From Streptomyces sp. NBC_00576 (GTDB lineage: Bacteria > Actinomycetota > Actinomycetes > Streptomycetales > Streptomycetaceae): DNA of 64,000 bases. The DNA lies in assembly GCF_036345175.1 (NCBI RefSeq), contig NZ_CP107780.1:4836001-4900000 (forward strand), given 5' to 3'. Positions 7,062 to 16,071 of this stretch are shown here, piece by piece (within the stretch, counting starts at the first letter, position 1; the number at the start of each line of letters is the position of its first letter). The notes beneath the pieces were generated by a model. The model had not been told where the DNA came from. It worked only from the letters and a program-made list of their open reading frames with translations, and did not search any database. A program made the translations under genes and the position numbers.

Positions 7062-9907
7062 GTCGCGTCCCCTTCCAGTTCCAGTTCCGTTTCGAGTTTC
7101 TCCGCCAGCACCTCCGCCAGATGCCGCCCCCGCACCCCGCCCAACTGCTGAAGCTGCGTCCGGCACGAGAACCCGTCCGCCAGCACCACAGCCCCCTCCC
7201 CCGCCTCCCGCACCGCCGGCAGCAGCCGCTCCTCCGCGCAGGCCGTCGACACCTCGTAGTGGCCCTTCTCGAAGCCGAAGTTGCCGGCCAGCCCGCAGCA
7301 GCCGCCTGCCAGTTCACCCGTCAGGCCGGCGGCCTCCCGCAACCGTCTGTCCGCCGCGTCGCCCAGTACCGCGTGCTGGTGGCAGTGGGTCTGGCCGGTC
7401 GCCGGGCGGTCCACTCGGGGCGGGGTCCAGTCGGGGGCGTGGCGTTCCAGGGTCTCCGCGAAGGTGAGGACCGCGTTCGCGAGGCGCCGCGCGCGTGGGT
7501 CGTCGTGCAGCAGTTCCGGGAGGTCCGTACGGAGTGCTGCCGCGCAGCTCGGCTCCAGGACCACCACCGGGGTCCCCGTCTCCAGTACCGGTTCCATGAT
7601 GTCGAGCGTGCGGCGCAACACCGCCCGGGCTCGGTCCAGTTGGCCGGTCGAGACGTAAGTCAGGCCGCAGCAGACCCCGGTGCGGGCGGGCGGCGGCAGC
7701 GTCACCTCCAGGCCCGCCGCCTCCAGTACGCGTACGGCCGCCCGCCCCACCGACGGTGTCAGGTGCTCCGTGAAGGTGTCGGGCCAGACCATGACAATCC
7801 GGCGCCCGCTGTCCCTCCCGGGGACCCGCCTCCCCCACCACCGGCTGAACGTCTCCCTCGCCACCGCCGGAATCTCCCGCTCGGGCGCGATTCCGCCCAG
7901 CCGTTTCGCCAGCGCCGCCAACACGCCTACCGAGGCGAGGGAGTTGAGCACCCACGCCGTACGTGTACGAGCGACAGCCCTCAGCCACACCGGCAGCCAG
8001 CCCATCGCATAGTGCGCCGCCGGGCGCAGTCGGCCGGACCAGTGGTGGTGGAGGAACTCGGCCTTGTACGTGGCCATGTCGACCTCGACCGGGCAGTCCG
8101 AGCGGCAGCCCTTGCAGGAGAGGCACAGGTCCAGCGCGTCGCGGACCTCCTCCGACCGCCAGCCGTCCGTGATCACCTCGCCGGCGAGCATCTCGTGCAG
8201 CAGCCTGGCACGCCCGCGCGTGGAGTGCGCCTCCTCACCCGTCACCCGGAAGGACGGGCACATCACATCCGAGCCTCCACCGCCCCCCGTACCGAGCGTC
8301 GGCGCCGGTGTACGGCACTTGGCCACGCCCACACACCTGCTCACCGCCGCCGAGAAGTCCCCGCCGTCCGCCGGGTAGCCGAAGGCCACGTCCACCGGCT
8401 CGCGGGGGAGGACCGCGAAGCGGAGGTTCTCGTCGAGGCGGGCGGGGCGGACCAGCATGCCGGGGTTCAGGAGGTCGTCCGGGTCCCAGAGGGCCTTCGT
8501 GCGCTCGAAGAGGGCGATCACCTCGGGGGCGTACATCCTCGGGAGGAGTTCCGCGCGGGCCTGGCCGTCGCCGTGTTCGCCCGAGAGCGAGCCGCCGTGC
8601 GACACCACCAGCTCCGCCAGCTCCTCCGAGAAGCGACGGAAGCGGGCCACACCGGGCGCCGTCAGAAGGTCGAAGTCGATGCGTACGTGGATACAGCCGT
8701 CGCCGAAGTGGCCGTACGGCGTGCCGCGCAGCCCGTGGTCTCGCAGCAGCCCCCTGAAGTCCCGTAGGTACGCGCCCAGTCGGGGCGGCGGTACCGCGCA
8801 GTCCTCCCAGCCGGGCCACGCCGCCGTGCCGTCCGGCATCCTCGTCGCCGTGCCGCTCGCGTCCTCCCGGATGCGCCACAGGGCGCGTTGGCCGGACGGG
8901 TCGGACACCACGAGGGCGTCGGTGACGTCCGCCGCGCGCACGATCGCGTCCGCACGCGCGCGTGCCTGAGCCGCTTCCGCGCCGCCCGTCTCCACGAACA
9001 GCCAGGCGCCGCCCCGGGGCAGGTCCGTGGCGGTGCGGACCAGGTCGGCGGCCATGCCCTCGACCGTCAGCGGACCGTACGGCAGCAGGCCGGCCGCCGC
9101 TTCCGCCGCCGCGCTCTCGTCCGCGTACGCCAGCACGGCCAGCGCACGTGCGCGCGGGGCCTCGACCAGGCGTACGACCGCCTCCGTGACGATGCCCAGG
9201 GTGCCTTCCGAGCCGCAGAAGGAGCGGGCGACGTCCGCGCCCTTCTCGGGGAGCAGCGCGTCCAGCGCGTACCCGGAAATGCGGCGAGGGAGATCCGGGA
9301 AGCCCGTGCGCAGGCGGGCCAACTCGCCCTCGGCCAGCCGGCGCAGGCCGTCCGGGGCGCCCGCCCAGTCCCGGCCCGGACGGAGGCGGTCGCCGCGCGC
9401 GCGAATCACCGTCAGCTCGCGCACGCTGTCCGCGGTCGTGCCCCAGGCGACGGAGTGCGCGCCGCAGGAGTTGTTGCCGATCATGCCGCCGAGCGTGCAG
9501 CGGCCGTGGGTCGACGGGTCGGGGCCGAAGCGCAGGCCGTGCGGGGCGGCGGCCTCCTGGAGGCGGTCGAGGACCAGGCCCGGCTGAACAACCGCCGTGT
9601 GTTCCTCGTGGTTGAGGGAGAGGAGTTGATTCATGTGCCGGGTGAAGTCCAGAACGACCCCCGTGCCCGTCGCCTGGCCCGCGATCGACGTGCCCCCGCC
9701 GCGCGCCACGACGGGCACACCGTGCGCCCGGCAGACGGCCAGGGCCGCCGCCACGTCGTCCGCGTCGCGCGGTGCGACCACGCCCAGCGGGACGCGCCGG
9801 TAGTTCGACGCGTCCATGGTGGTCAGCGCCCGGGACGTCGCGTCGAAACCGACCTCGCCCCGAACGGCCCCCCGCAGTTCCGCCTCCAGCGGCCGAAGAT
9901 CCGTCAT
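7058..9907 (-). CDS. FAD- and Fe-S-binding oxidoreductase (YdiJ / D-2-hydroxyacid dehydrogenase type)
   Basis: 949 residues. The N-terminal part is a PCMH-type FAD domain (VARGGGTSIAGQATG; FGPDPSTHGRCTLGGMIGNN). A FAD-oxidase C-terminal domain with HFGDGCIHVRIDFD and GSLSGEHGDGQAR follows, then a ferredoxin-type motif CLSCKGCRSDCPVEVDM and two CCG-type modules (TGVCCGL, SCAAALR, HCHQHAVLG, GGCCGLAGNFGFE). This architecture matches the YdiJ-like proteins that oxidise D-2-hydroxy acids such as D-2-hydroxyglutarate or D-lactate; which one is unknown here. It is the first gene of an operon with the phosphoesterase and is divergent from the conservon. Confidence 0.88.
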   Translation of the reverse strand: MTDLRPLEAELRGAVRGEVGFDATSRALTTMDASNYRRVPLGVVAPRDADDVAAALAVCRAHGVPVVARGGGTSIAGQATGTGVVLDFTRHMNQLLSLNHEEHTAVVQPGLVLDRLQEAAAPHGLRFGPDPSTHGRCTLGGMIGNNSCGAHSVAWGTTADSVRELTVIRARGDRLRPGRDWAGAPDGLRRLAEGELARLRTGFPDLPRRISGYALDALLPEKGADVARSFCGSEGTLGIVTEAVVRLVEAPRARALAVLAYADESAAAEAAAGLLPYGPLTVEGMAADLVRTATDLPRGGAWLFVETGGAEAAQARARADAIVRAADVTDALVVSDPSGQRALWRIREDASGTATRMPDGTAAWPGWEDCAVPPPRLGAYLRDFRGLLRDHGLRGTPYGHFGDGCIHVRIDFDLLTAPGVARFRRFSEELAELVVSHGGSLSGEHGDGQARAELLPRMYAPEVIALFERTKALWDPDDLLNPGMLVRPARLDENLRFAVLPREPVDVAFGYPADGGDFSAAVSRCVGVAKCRTPAPTLGTGGGGGSDVMCPSFRVTGEEAHSTRGRARLLHEMLAGEVITDGWRSEEVRDALDLCLSCKGCRSDCPVEVDMATYKAEFLHHHWSGRLRPAAHYAMGWLPVWLRAVARTRTAWVLNSLASVGVLAALAKRLGGIAPEREIPAVARETFSRWWGRRVPGRDSGRRIVMVWPDTFTEHLTPSVGRAAVRVLEAAGLEVTLPPPARTGVCCGLTYVSTGQLDRARAVLRRTLDIMEPVLETGTPVVVLEPSCAAALRTDLPELLHDDPRARRLANAVLTFAETLERHAPDWTPPRVDRPATGQTHCHQHAVLGDAADRRLREAAGLTGELAGGCCGLAGNFGFEKGHYEVSTACAEERLLPAVREAGEGAVVLADGFSCRTQLQQLGGVRGRHLAEVLAEKLETELELEGDAT

Positions 9908-10142
9908 GCCCCCAGCATGCCTCCCGCCACTGACAGTGACTGTCCGGGCACCCCGTGAGACGTGGACGGTTTGTGAGGACCGAACCGAAACACCTCAAAT
10001 TCGATCACTAACTCCCCTATAGTTACGGCCAGTTGAGCACCAACAGTTACTTCACACTCACGAACCGAACGCAGGCAACAGCACCGAGGACACCGCCGAG
10101 GACCGACCGAGGAATCGACCGAGACCGACCGAGGACCGCTTG
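9908..10142. promoter_or_regulatory. Divergent promoter region between oxidoreductase and conservon
   Basis: 235 bp between divergent genes. TATAGT at 10018-10023 is a good -10 for the conservon, although no clear -35 precedes it, which leaves a leader of about 110 nt. That leader contains a repeated GACCGACCGAGGA stretch ending at the GAGGA ribosome-binding site (10131-10135). Confidence 0.4.
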
Positions 10143-12167
10143 ATGACCGCGCCCCGCCAACCCGGCGAACGCCCCGCCTACCGCGCCCTCCTGCCCGCCC
10201 CGCTGCTCACCGCCGTGCTCGCCGCGCTGGCGGTGGCCGGCGCGGTCGCCCGGGCGCCGGACGAGGCGCGCGCCCCGCTCACGCTCGGCGGGGCCGTCGC
10301 CGCGCTGGTGCTGTGCGTGGCCGTCACCGTCGCCACCCACGGGATCCGGTCCTCCCGGCTGCTGCGCCAACAGCTCGCGACCGTCACCGACGACTCCGGT
10401 CGCCTGCTGCACGACCGGGCCCGCCTCACCGAGGAGCTCAACCAGGTACGGGCCGGGCTGACCGCCGATCTCGAACGGGAACACGCGCGCGTGTCCGCCG
10501 ATCTCACCCGCGAACGCGCCCGTCTCACCGAGGCCTCCGCCCAGGAGTTCACCCGCATCCAGCGGGAGAAGGCCTACGAGATCACCCTGCTCACCGAGGG
10601 CAACGCCCGCCTCGCCGAAGAGCTGCGCCGGGCCAACCAGGAGCGGGCGGCGGCCCTCGCGGCCACCGCCAACGCGGCCGGCCGTATGCAGGCGCTGGCC
10701 ACGAGCACCCTCGCCGACCTGCGCGCGATGGAGGACCGGCACACGGACGAGGACGTCGTCGCCGACCTCCTCCACCTCGACCACCGCACCGCCCAGGCGG
10801 GCCGCCTCGCCGACTCGATCGCCGTCCTCTCGGGCGCCCGCTCGGGCCGCCGCTGGGCCCGCCCGATCGTCATGGAGTCGATCCTGCGCGGCGCCATGGG
10901 CCGCATCAGCGGGTATCAACGCGTGCGCGTGCACTCCACCAGCGACGCCGCCGTCGCCGGACACGCCGCCGAGGGCGTCATGCACGCGCTCGCCGAACTC
11001 CTCGACAACGCCGCGAACTTCTCGCCGCCGACCGCCGAGGTCCACGTGTACGTCGAGGAGGTGCCCGCCGGGGTCATCGTGTCCGTGGAGGACAGCGGCC
11101 TGGTCATGGGCGAGGTGCAGCTGCGCCGCGCCGAACAGGCCGTCTCCGGCGAGGTCGGGCGGAACGGGGCGCCCGGGAGGAACGGCGAGAGCACCGTCAG
11201 CGTCGGACTCGGCGGCCTCACCGGCACCCGCCTCGGTCTCTCCGTCGTCGGCCGGCTGGCCCGCAAGTACGGCCTCAAGGTCTCCTTCCGCCCCTCCGCG
11301 CGCGGGGGCACCGGCGTCCTGGTGCTCATCCCACAGGACATCCTGGCCGGGGACACGGTCGCGGCGGAGCCGCTGCCGATGCCGACACCGCCGACACCGC
11401 CGACGCGGATGGCACCGCCGGTACCGGAGGCACCCACGGCGCCCGTGCCCACGCCCGGCGAACCCTGGGAGGCCCGTTCCGAGGAACAGGGCCAGGACCA
11501 GGACCCGCGGGTGTCGTACGCGGAGGAGGCTCACGCGGACTGGCCGTACCCGGAGGAGCCGTATCCGACGGGACCGTACGCGGACGGGCCCTCCGCGCAG
11601 GAGGCGTACCCGGAGCAGCCCTACGCGGGGCAGCCGTACGCGGAACAGCCGTACGCGGGGCAGCCGTACGCGGAACAGCCGTACGCGGGGCAGTCGTACC
11701 CGGAGCAGTCGTACGGAGCCGCTCGCGCCGCCGTCGGCGACCTGGACCCGGACCCCGTGCCCACCCACGAGTCCCCCGACCATGCCCCAGCCCCGGCACC
11801 GGCACCGGCACCGGCACCGGAGCACTCGGAGAGCCACACCGCGGACGTGCCCTCCAGTGTGCTGCCGCAGCGACGCCGTGGCCGTACGCTCGCCGAGGCC
11901 GAGCGCGCCCGGGGAGCCGCACGGGCCGACGAGTCGAGGTTCTCGATCCCTCTCGCGCCGCCCGACCCCGAACCCGACGACACGCGCGAGCGTGTGGCCC
12001 GTTTCGGGATTTTCCGGCAGGCCGTACGCGGCACCGTGCCTGACCAGGCGGCCTTCCAGGGCAGTACGAGCCCGGAACAGGCACCCGCACCTGCACCCGC
12101 ACCCCCGGCTGAAGCCGCGCCGCCGTCCCCCACCTCCACCTCCCACCCGGAAGGCGACCCCACCTGA
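10143..12167 (+). CDS. cvnA: Conservon sensor kinase-like protein CvnA
   Basis: 674 residues. Two N-terminal membrane helices (about 18-36 and 45-65) are followed by a Glu/Arg-rich coiled coil, then an HATPase_c domain with N-box HALAELLDNAANFSPP and a G-box region ending in GGTGVLVLIPQD. A long Pro/Tyr/Glu-rich C-terminal tail contains tandem YAGQPYAEQP repeats. In known conservons CvnA forms a membrane complex with CvnB-D resembling a eukaryotic G-protein system. The ATG at 10143 is preferred to the adjoining TTG at 10140 on RBS spacing. It overlaps cvnB by one base. Confidence 0.9.
   Translation: MTAPRQPGERPAYRALLPAPLLTAVLAALAVAGAVARAPDEARAPLTLGGAVAALVLCVAVTVATHGIRSSRLLRQQLATVTDDSGRLLHDRARLTEELNQVRAGLTADLEREHARVSADLTRERARLTEASAQEFTRIQREKAYEITLLTEGNARLAEELRRANQERAAALAATANAAGRMQALATSTLADLRAMEDRHTDEDVVADLLHLDHRTAQAGRLADSIAVLSGARSGRRWARPIVMESILRGAMGRISGYQRVRVHSTSDAAVAGHAAEGVMHALAELLDNAANFSPPTAEVHVYVEEVPAGVIVSVEDSGLVMGEVQLRRAEQAVSGEVGRNGAPGRNGESTVSVGLGGLTGTRLGLSVVGRLARKYGLKVSFRPSARGGTGVLVLIPQDILAGDTVAAEPLPMPTPPTPPTRMAPPVPEAPTAPVPTPGEPWEARSEEQGQDQDPRVSYAEEAHADWPYPEEPYPTGPYADGPSAQEAYPEQPYAGQPYAEQPYAGQPYAEQPYAGQSYPEQSYGAARAAVGDLDPDPVPTHESPDHAPAPAPAPAPAPEHSESHTADVPSSVLPQRRRGRTLAEAERARGAARADESRFSIPLAPPDPEPDDTRERVARFGIFRQAVRGTVPDQAAFQGSTSPEQAPAPAPAPPAEAAPPSPTSTSHPEGDPT
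11622..11696 (+). repeat. 15-bp tandem repeat inside cvnA
   Basis: Five 15-bp units alternate between tacgcggggcagccg and tacgcggaacagccg, encoding YAGQP and YAEQP pentapeptides in the low-complexity tail. Unit gain or loss would keep the frame. Confidence 0.85.
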
Positions 12168-12628
12168 TGACCGGCACCGGTACTGGCCTCGGCCCCGGCC
12201 CGACGACCGCCGACGAGAAGCTGACCTGGCTCATCGAGGGTCTCCTGGAGCGCACCCCGGGTGCCCGGCACGCGCTCGTGCTCTCCCGGGACGGCCTGAA
12301 GCTGTGCCGTACGCCGGAGCTGTCCGTCGACCAGGCGGACCAGCTCGCCGCGATCGCCGCCGGAATCCAGTCCCTGTCGCACGGCGCGTCCGTGGAGTTC
12401 GGGGACGGCACCGGAGGCGTGCGGACCGCGATGACCGAGTTCTACGGCGGGGTGCTGTTCATCGTCGAGGCCGGCCAGGGCGCGCACCTCGCCGTCGTCA
12501 CCGCCGAGGACGCGGACGCCGGTCTTGTCGGCCACAACATGAGCGAACTCGTCGAGCAGCTCGGGGAGCACCTGCGCGCCCAGCCCAGAACAGTTCAGCC
12601 TCGTACGGCCCAGCCCCGTACGGCATGA
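12167..12628 (+). CDS. cvnB: Conservon roadblock/LC7 protein CvnB
   Basis: 153 residues with a Roadblock/LC7 fold: KLTWLIEGLLERTPGARHALVLSRDGL, a QADQLAAIAAGIQSLSHGA helix, and YGGVLFIVEAG-HLAVVTAEDADAG strands. The C-terminus is a short QPRTA repeat. In conservons this subunit interacts with the CvnD GTPase and CvnC. It overlaps cvnA by one base and cvnC by four, so the operon is tightly coupled. Confidence 0.92.
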   Translation: MTGTGTGLGPGPTTADEKLTWLIEGLLERTPGARHALVLSRDGLKLCRTPELSVDQADQLAAIAAGIQSLSHGASVEFGDGTGGVRTAMTEFYGGVLFIVEAGQGAHLAVVTAEDADAGLVGHNMSELVEQLGEHLRAQPRTVQPRTAQPRTA

Positions 12629-13008
12629 GCCGACCGGCGGGACAACCGGCAGGACAACCGGGGAACCGCCCGGGAAGGGACGATTCTCCGGACCGTCTCT
12701 ACACCCTCACCGGAGGGCGCAGCCGCTCCGCGCCCGGCAATCCGTTCGATCTGGTGACGCTGGTCGTCGCCGAGAGCGGTCCGGTACCGGGGATGCAGTC
12801 CGAGCACGCGGCGATCCTGCGGCTCACCGAGCGCCCCACGGCGGTGGTGGAGGTCGCCGCCGTGCTGCGGCTGCCGGTGGGCATCACGAAGATCCTGCTC
12901 GCCGACCTCCTCGCCGCGGGCCGCGTCAGCGCCCGCCATCCGCGCCGGACCGCCGTTACCGACCCCGACATCCTGGAGCAGGTGCTCGTTGGACTCCGCA
13001 ACCTCTGA
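12625..13008 (+). CDS. cvnC: Conservon DUF742 protein CvnC
   Basis: 127 residues. After a disordered Gly/Pro/Arg-rich start, the DUF742 core appears: RLYTLTGGRSRS, FDLVTLVV, and a winged-helix-like ILRLTERPTAVVEVAAVLRLPVGITKILLADLLAAGRV ending near LRNL. It begins at an ATG overlapping the cvnB stop (ATGA). Standard third member of a conservon, with a probable nucleic-acid or protein-binding winged helix. Confidence 0.9.
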   Translation: MSRPAGQPAGQPGNRPGRDDSPDRLYTLTGGRSRSAPGNPFDLVTLVVAESGPVPGMQSEHAAILRLTERPTAVVEVAAVLRLPVGITKILLADLLAAGRVSARHPRRTAVTDPDILEQVLVGLRNL

Positions 13009-13741
13009 CCCGGCAGGAGCCGGCGGCCCCGGCCCCGACGCCGGCCCACGGCCGGCGGCCGACCCACGGCCACCGCTCCACGCCTCCGCCGACAACGGGC
13101 TGAAGATCGTGGTCGTCGGCGGCTTCGGGGTCGGCAAGACGACGCTGGTGCGTTCGGTCAGCGAGATACGTCCGCTCAGTACCGAGGAGACGATGACGCG
13201 GGCCGGCGAGGCCGTCGACGACGTCAGCGCGGTGCGCGACAAGAACGCGACGACCGTCGCCTTCGACTTCGGCCGCATCACGCTCGACGCCCGCAACGTG
13301 CTGTACCTGTTCGGCGCGCCGGGCCAGGAACGCTTCTGGTTCCTCTGGGACCGGCTGTTCGCCGGCGCGCTCGGCGCGGTCGTCCTCGTCGACACCCGCC
13401 GCCTCGACGACTCCTGGTACGCCATCGACCGCCTCGAACAGCACGGCACACCGTTCGTCGTGGCCAACAACGACTTCGGCGGCCCCGACTTCGCCCCGCA
13501 GGCCATCCGCGACGCGCTCGACCTCGACCCCGACGTACCGCTCGTACACTGCGACGCGCGCGCCCGGAGTTCGAGCAAGCGGGTACTGATCGCGCTCGTG
13601 GAACACGCGAAACACCGTTACCAGCGTTCCCGTTCTGGTTCGGGTTCGGGTTCGGGTTCGGGTTCGGGTTCGGGTTCACTCTCACTTTCACGTTCGTACG
13701 ATGGTCAAGTGTCCGCATCCAACGAGGAGTTGCCCCGGTGA
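12989..13741 (+). CDS. cvnD: Conservon GTP-binding protein CvnD
   Basis: About 250 residues. GTPase motifs: P-loop GGFGVGKTTLV, switch II GAPGQERFWFLWD, and the unusual base-recognition segment VVANNDFGG. It starts at a TTG (12989) within the end of cvnC, the only plausible start before the P-loop apart from later internal codons. The C-terminus carries a Gly-Ser tail encoded by a hexanucleotide repeat, which is not part of the GTPase fold. Predicted to cycle GTP under control of CvnA-C. Confidence 0.9.
   Translation: MDSATSDPAGAGGPGPDAGPRPAADPRPPLHASADNGLKIVVVGGFGVGKTTLVRSVSEIRPLSTEETMTRAGEAVDDVSAVRDKNATTVAFDFGRITLDARNVLYLFGAPGQERFWFLWDRLFAGALGAVVLVDTRRLDDSWYAIDRLEQHGTPFVVANNDFGGPDFAPQAIRDALDLDPDVPLVHCDARARSSSKRVLIALVEHAKHRYQRSRSGSGSGSGSGSGSGSLSLSRSYDGQVSASNEELPR
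13637..13678 (+). repeat. Hexanucleotide (ggttcg) repeat at the end of cvnD
   Basis: Six perfect ggttcg units plus one imperfect copy encode an (SG)n tail about 20 residues before the end of CvnD. Hexamers keep the frame, so slippage would change only tail length. Confidence 0.9.
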
Positions 13742-14961
13742 CCGCCGCCCATGTCCCCCTCAACGGCCCCCGGTTGCGAACCGAACCCGACCGGCTGTAC
13801 CGGGAGATGCGGCACGAACACGGGCCGGTGACACCGGTGTTGCTCGACGGGGACGTACCCGCGTGGCTGGTGCTCGGCTACCGCGAACTGCATCAGGTCA
13901 CCGGCGATTCCGAGCTGTTCAGCCGGGACTCGGGGCTCTGGAACCAGTGGGCGAGGATCCCCGCCGACTGGCCGCACCTGCCGATGATCGGCCGCGGCCA
14001 GCCCTCGATCCTCTACACCGTCGGCGAACGCCACCGCCGGCGCGCCGCCATGGTCGGCGGCGCGCTGGAGGAAGCCGATCCGGTCGAACTGCGGGCGTAC
14101 ACCGAGCAGTTCGCGGACGAGCTGATCGACTCGATCTGCGCCCGGGGCGAGGCGGACCTCGTCCAGGAGTACGCGATGCGGCTGCCGGTACGGGTCATGG
14201 CCCGGCTCTTCGGTTTCGCCGACGAGGACGGTCCTGGCCTGGTCACCGCGGCGCTCGCCATGACCGACGGGCAGGCGACCGGCATGGCCGGTCAGCAGCA
14301 CCTGATCGCGTCGATGGGCCGACTGCTGGCCGCCCGCAAGGAGCACCCCTCGGACGACGTGGTCTCGCGGATGCTCGCGAACCCGTACGGCTTCACGGAC
14401 GAGGAGATCACCCACGACCTGATGATCATGATCGCGGCGGGGAACGATCCGACCGCCCACTGGATGGGCAACTCGCTGCGCCTGATGCTCACGGACGAAC
14501 GGTTCGCGGCCTCCCTCTTCGGCGGCCGCAGCAGTGTCGCCGAGGCCATGAACGAGGTCCTGTGGGAGGACGCGCCCGTGCAGACCATGCCGGGCCGCTG
14601 GGCATCCCGCGACACCCGGCTCGGCGGCCGGCACATCCGTACGGGCGACCTGCTCCTCCTCGGCCTCCAGGGCGCCAACTCCGACCCCCAGGTCCGCACC
14701 GACGGCTCCGCCCTCACCGGCGGCAACAACGCCCACTTCTCCTTCGGACACGGGGAACACCGGTGCCCGTTCCCGGCGCAGGAGGTCGCGGAGGTCATCG
14801 CGAGGACAGGCATCGAGGTCGTCCTGGACCGCCTCCCGGACATCGACCTGGCAGTCCCCGCCGAGTCCCTGACCCGCCGCCCGTCCCCCTGGCTGCGGGG
14901 GCTTACGGAACTGCCGGTGCGGTTCACTCCTACGCCGGCGCTGGGCGTCGTACCGCTGTAG
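13738..14961 (+). CDS. cvnE: Conservon-associated cytochrome P450 (CYP157-like, ExxR missing)
   Basis: 407 residues. The heme-binding loop FGHGEHRCPF places the ligand at Cys343, and the I-helix has AAGNDPT (233-239). At the K-helix position, 70 residues before the cysteine as expected, the sequence is E273-V-L-W276 rather than ExxR. Loss of ExxR is known for the CYP157 family, which is typically conservon-linked, so this is probably a natural variant. The GTG at 13738 overlaps the cvnD stop. Substrate and redox partner are unknown; no ferredoxin is adjacent. Confidence 0.88.
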   Translation: MTAAHVPLNGPRLRTEPDRLYREMRHEHGPVTPVLLDGDVPAWLVLGYRELHQVTGDSELFSRDSGLWNQWARIPADWPHLPMIGRGQPSILYTVGERHRRRAAMVGGALEEADPVELRAYTEQFADELIDSICARGEADLVQEYAMRLPVRVMARLFGFADEDGPGLVTAALAMTDGQATGMAGQQHLIASMGRLLAARKEHPSDDVVSRMLANPYGFTDEEITHDLMIMIAAGNDPTAHWMGNSLRLMLTDERFAASLFGGRSSVAEAMNEVLWEDAPVQTMPGRWASRDTRLGGRHIRTGDLLLLGLQGANSDPQVRTDGSALTGGNNAHFSFGHGEHRCPFPAQEVAEVIARTGIEVVLDRLPDIDLAVPAESLTRRPSPWLRGLTELPVRFTPTPALGVVPL

Positions 14962-14991
14962 GCCCTTTCTCAGGGGCGCCTCCGGGTCACC

Positions 14992-16071
14992 TCAGGGGCG
15001 CGCGCCGGGCTTGTCCACGACGCCCCAGGCGGCCCGTGCCGTGATGATCCCGGGATCCGACTCCTGGAGATCCTCCGGCGACTGGCTCATTCCCTCGGGA
15101 AGTTCGATCGGCCCGACGCCCTGGACCTCCCCCAGATAGGCGTACGTCTCGGGGTCGAAGAAGATCTCCTGTTTGCCCGTCCAGCCGGCGGCGCTGGGCT
15201 TGGCATAGGTCACGGTCACGCCGATCGCCGGACGCCCGAGGGGGTCCTCGACGCCCTTCTCCACCCGTGCACCGGGGATCTTCGCGAGCGCGCGGAACAG
15301 GCCCGCCTGGACCTTCGGCGGGATGAGGACGGAGCGGTAGAGGACGTCGATCTCCCGCCAGTCGCGTTCCGCCGGCGTCTCGCCGGGGATGTCGCCGATG
15401 GCGTGCTCCTGGCGGATGCGCTTCATCATGCGGTCGGGGTCGCTGGGGAGGGTGGCGAGGAAGCGGTAGAACTGACGCTGGGACCGGTCGTCGTAACCCT
15501 CCTCCTTCCACTTCTCCTCCTGGTTGGGGCCGTACCAGACCTGCAGTTTGTTCGGGTCGAAGTCCTCGAAGTTGCCCGCGGACGGGGAGCCGGGCAGGCG
15601 GGCGGCGCCGGTGCCGTCCCAGCGGGTCCACTGTTCGGACGTCTGGGGCCCGTCGCTGCCGAAGGAGGTGCTCTTCTCGTAGACCCACTGCTTCGGACGG
15701 GGCTCGTTCGCGCCGAGCTTCTCGACGGTGGCCGCGGCCAGTTCGAGGGTGTCGGCGGAGGCCTGCGCGGAGAGCAGTTGGCCGGCCGGCGATGCGGTAC
15801 TGGTGGTGTCGCCGGACAGGGACGCGACAACACCACCGGCGACGGCGAGACCGGCTACCGCCGCGGCACCCACGAGGACGAGACGACGCCGGGGGAGGGA
15901 CAGGGACAGGGGCGTACCCATGGCCCCGTTCCCAGCTCCGACGGTCTCCTCCCGGAACGCCGCCGTGAGCAACTCCCTTTGCGGTGCGAGGAGTTCAGGG
16001 CTGGGAAGGGGTACATCGGAACGCATCTCACGCAGTGCGGACACTTCGGGAAGTTCGGAGAGATCGTTCAT
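14992..16071 (-). CDS. Membrane-anchored CU044_5270-family protein, putative sigma-factor partner
   Basis: 359 residues. A cytoplasmic N-terminal stretch of about 65 residues precedes one membrane helix (RRRLVLVGAAAVAGLAVAGGVV), and a large extracytoplasmic domain contains WVYEKS, RQFYRFLATLPSDP and a beta-rich end (EIFFDPETYAYLGEVQ). The ATG overlaps the stop of the upstream ECF sigma gene by 4 nt, the usual arrangement for an anti-sigma factor or sensor. No zinc-binding HxxxCxxC motif is seen, so it is not a classical ZAS anti-sigma factor. Family name from memory. Confidence 0.75.
   Translation of the reverse strand: MNDLSELPEVSALREMRSDVPLPSPELLAPQRELLTAAFREETVGAGNGAMGTPLSLSLPRRRLVLVGAAAVAGLAVAGGVVASLSGDTTSTASPAGQLLSAQASADTLELAAATVEKLGANEPRPKQWVYEKSTSFGSDGPQTSEQWTRWDGTGAARLPGSPSAGNFEDFDPNKLQVWYGPNQEEKWKEEGYDDRSQRQFYRFLATLPSDPDRMMKRIRQEHAIGDIPGETPAERDWREIDVLYRSVLIPPKVQAGLFRALAKIPGARVEKGVEDPLGRPAIGVTVTYAKPSAAGWTGKQEIFFDPETYAYLGEVQGVGPIELPEGMSQSPEDLQESDPGIITARAAWGVVDKPGARP

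Noticed and set aside
7121..8767. Long plus-strand frames over the FAD/Fe-S oxidoreductase gene
   Set aside because: Arg/Pro/Gln-rich translations without motifs; the minus strand encodes a complete multi-domain enzyme.
10047..12146. A 699-codon minus-strand frame over cvnA
   Set aside because: It contains repetitive RVRLPRVRLF stretches that mirror the Pro/Tyr repeat of cvnA; cvnA has the expected domains and operon context.
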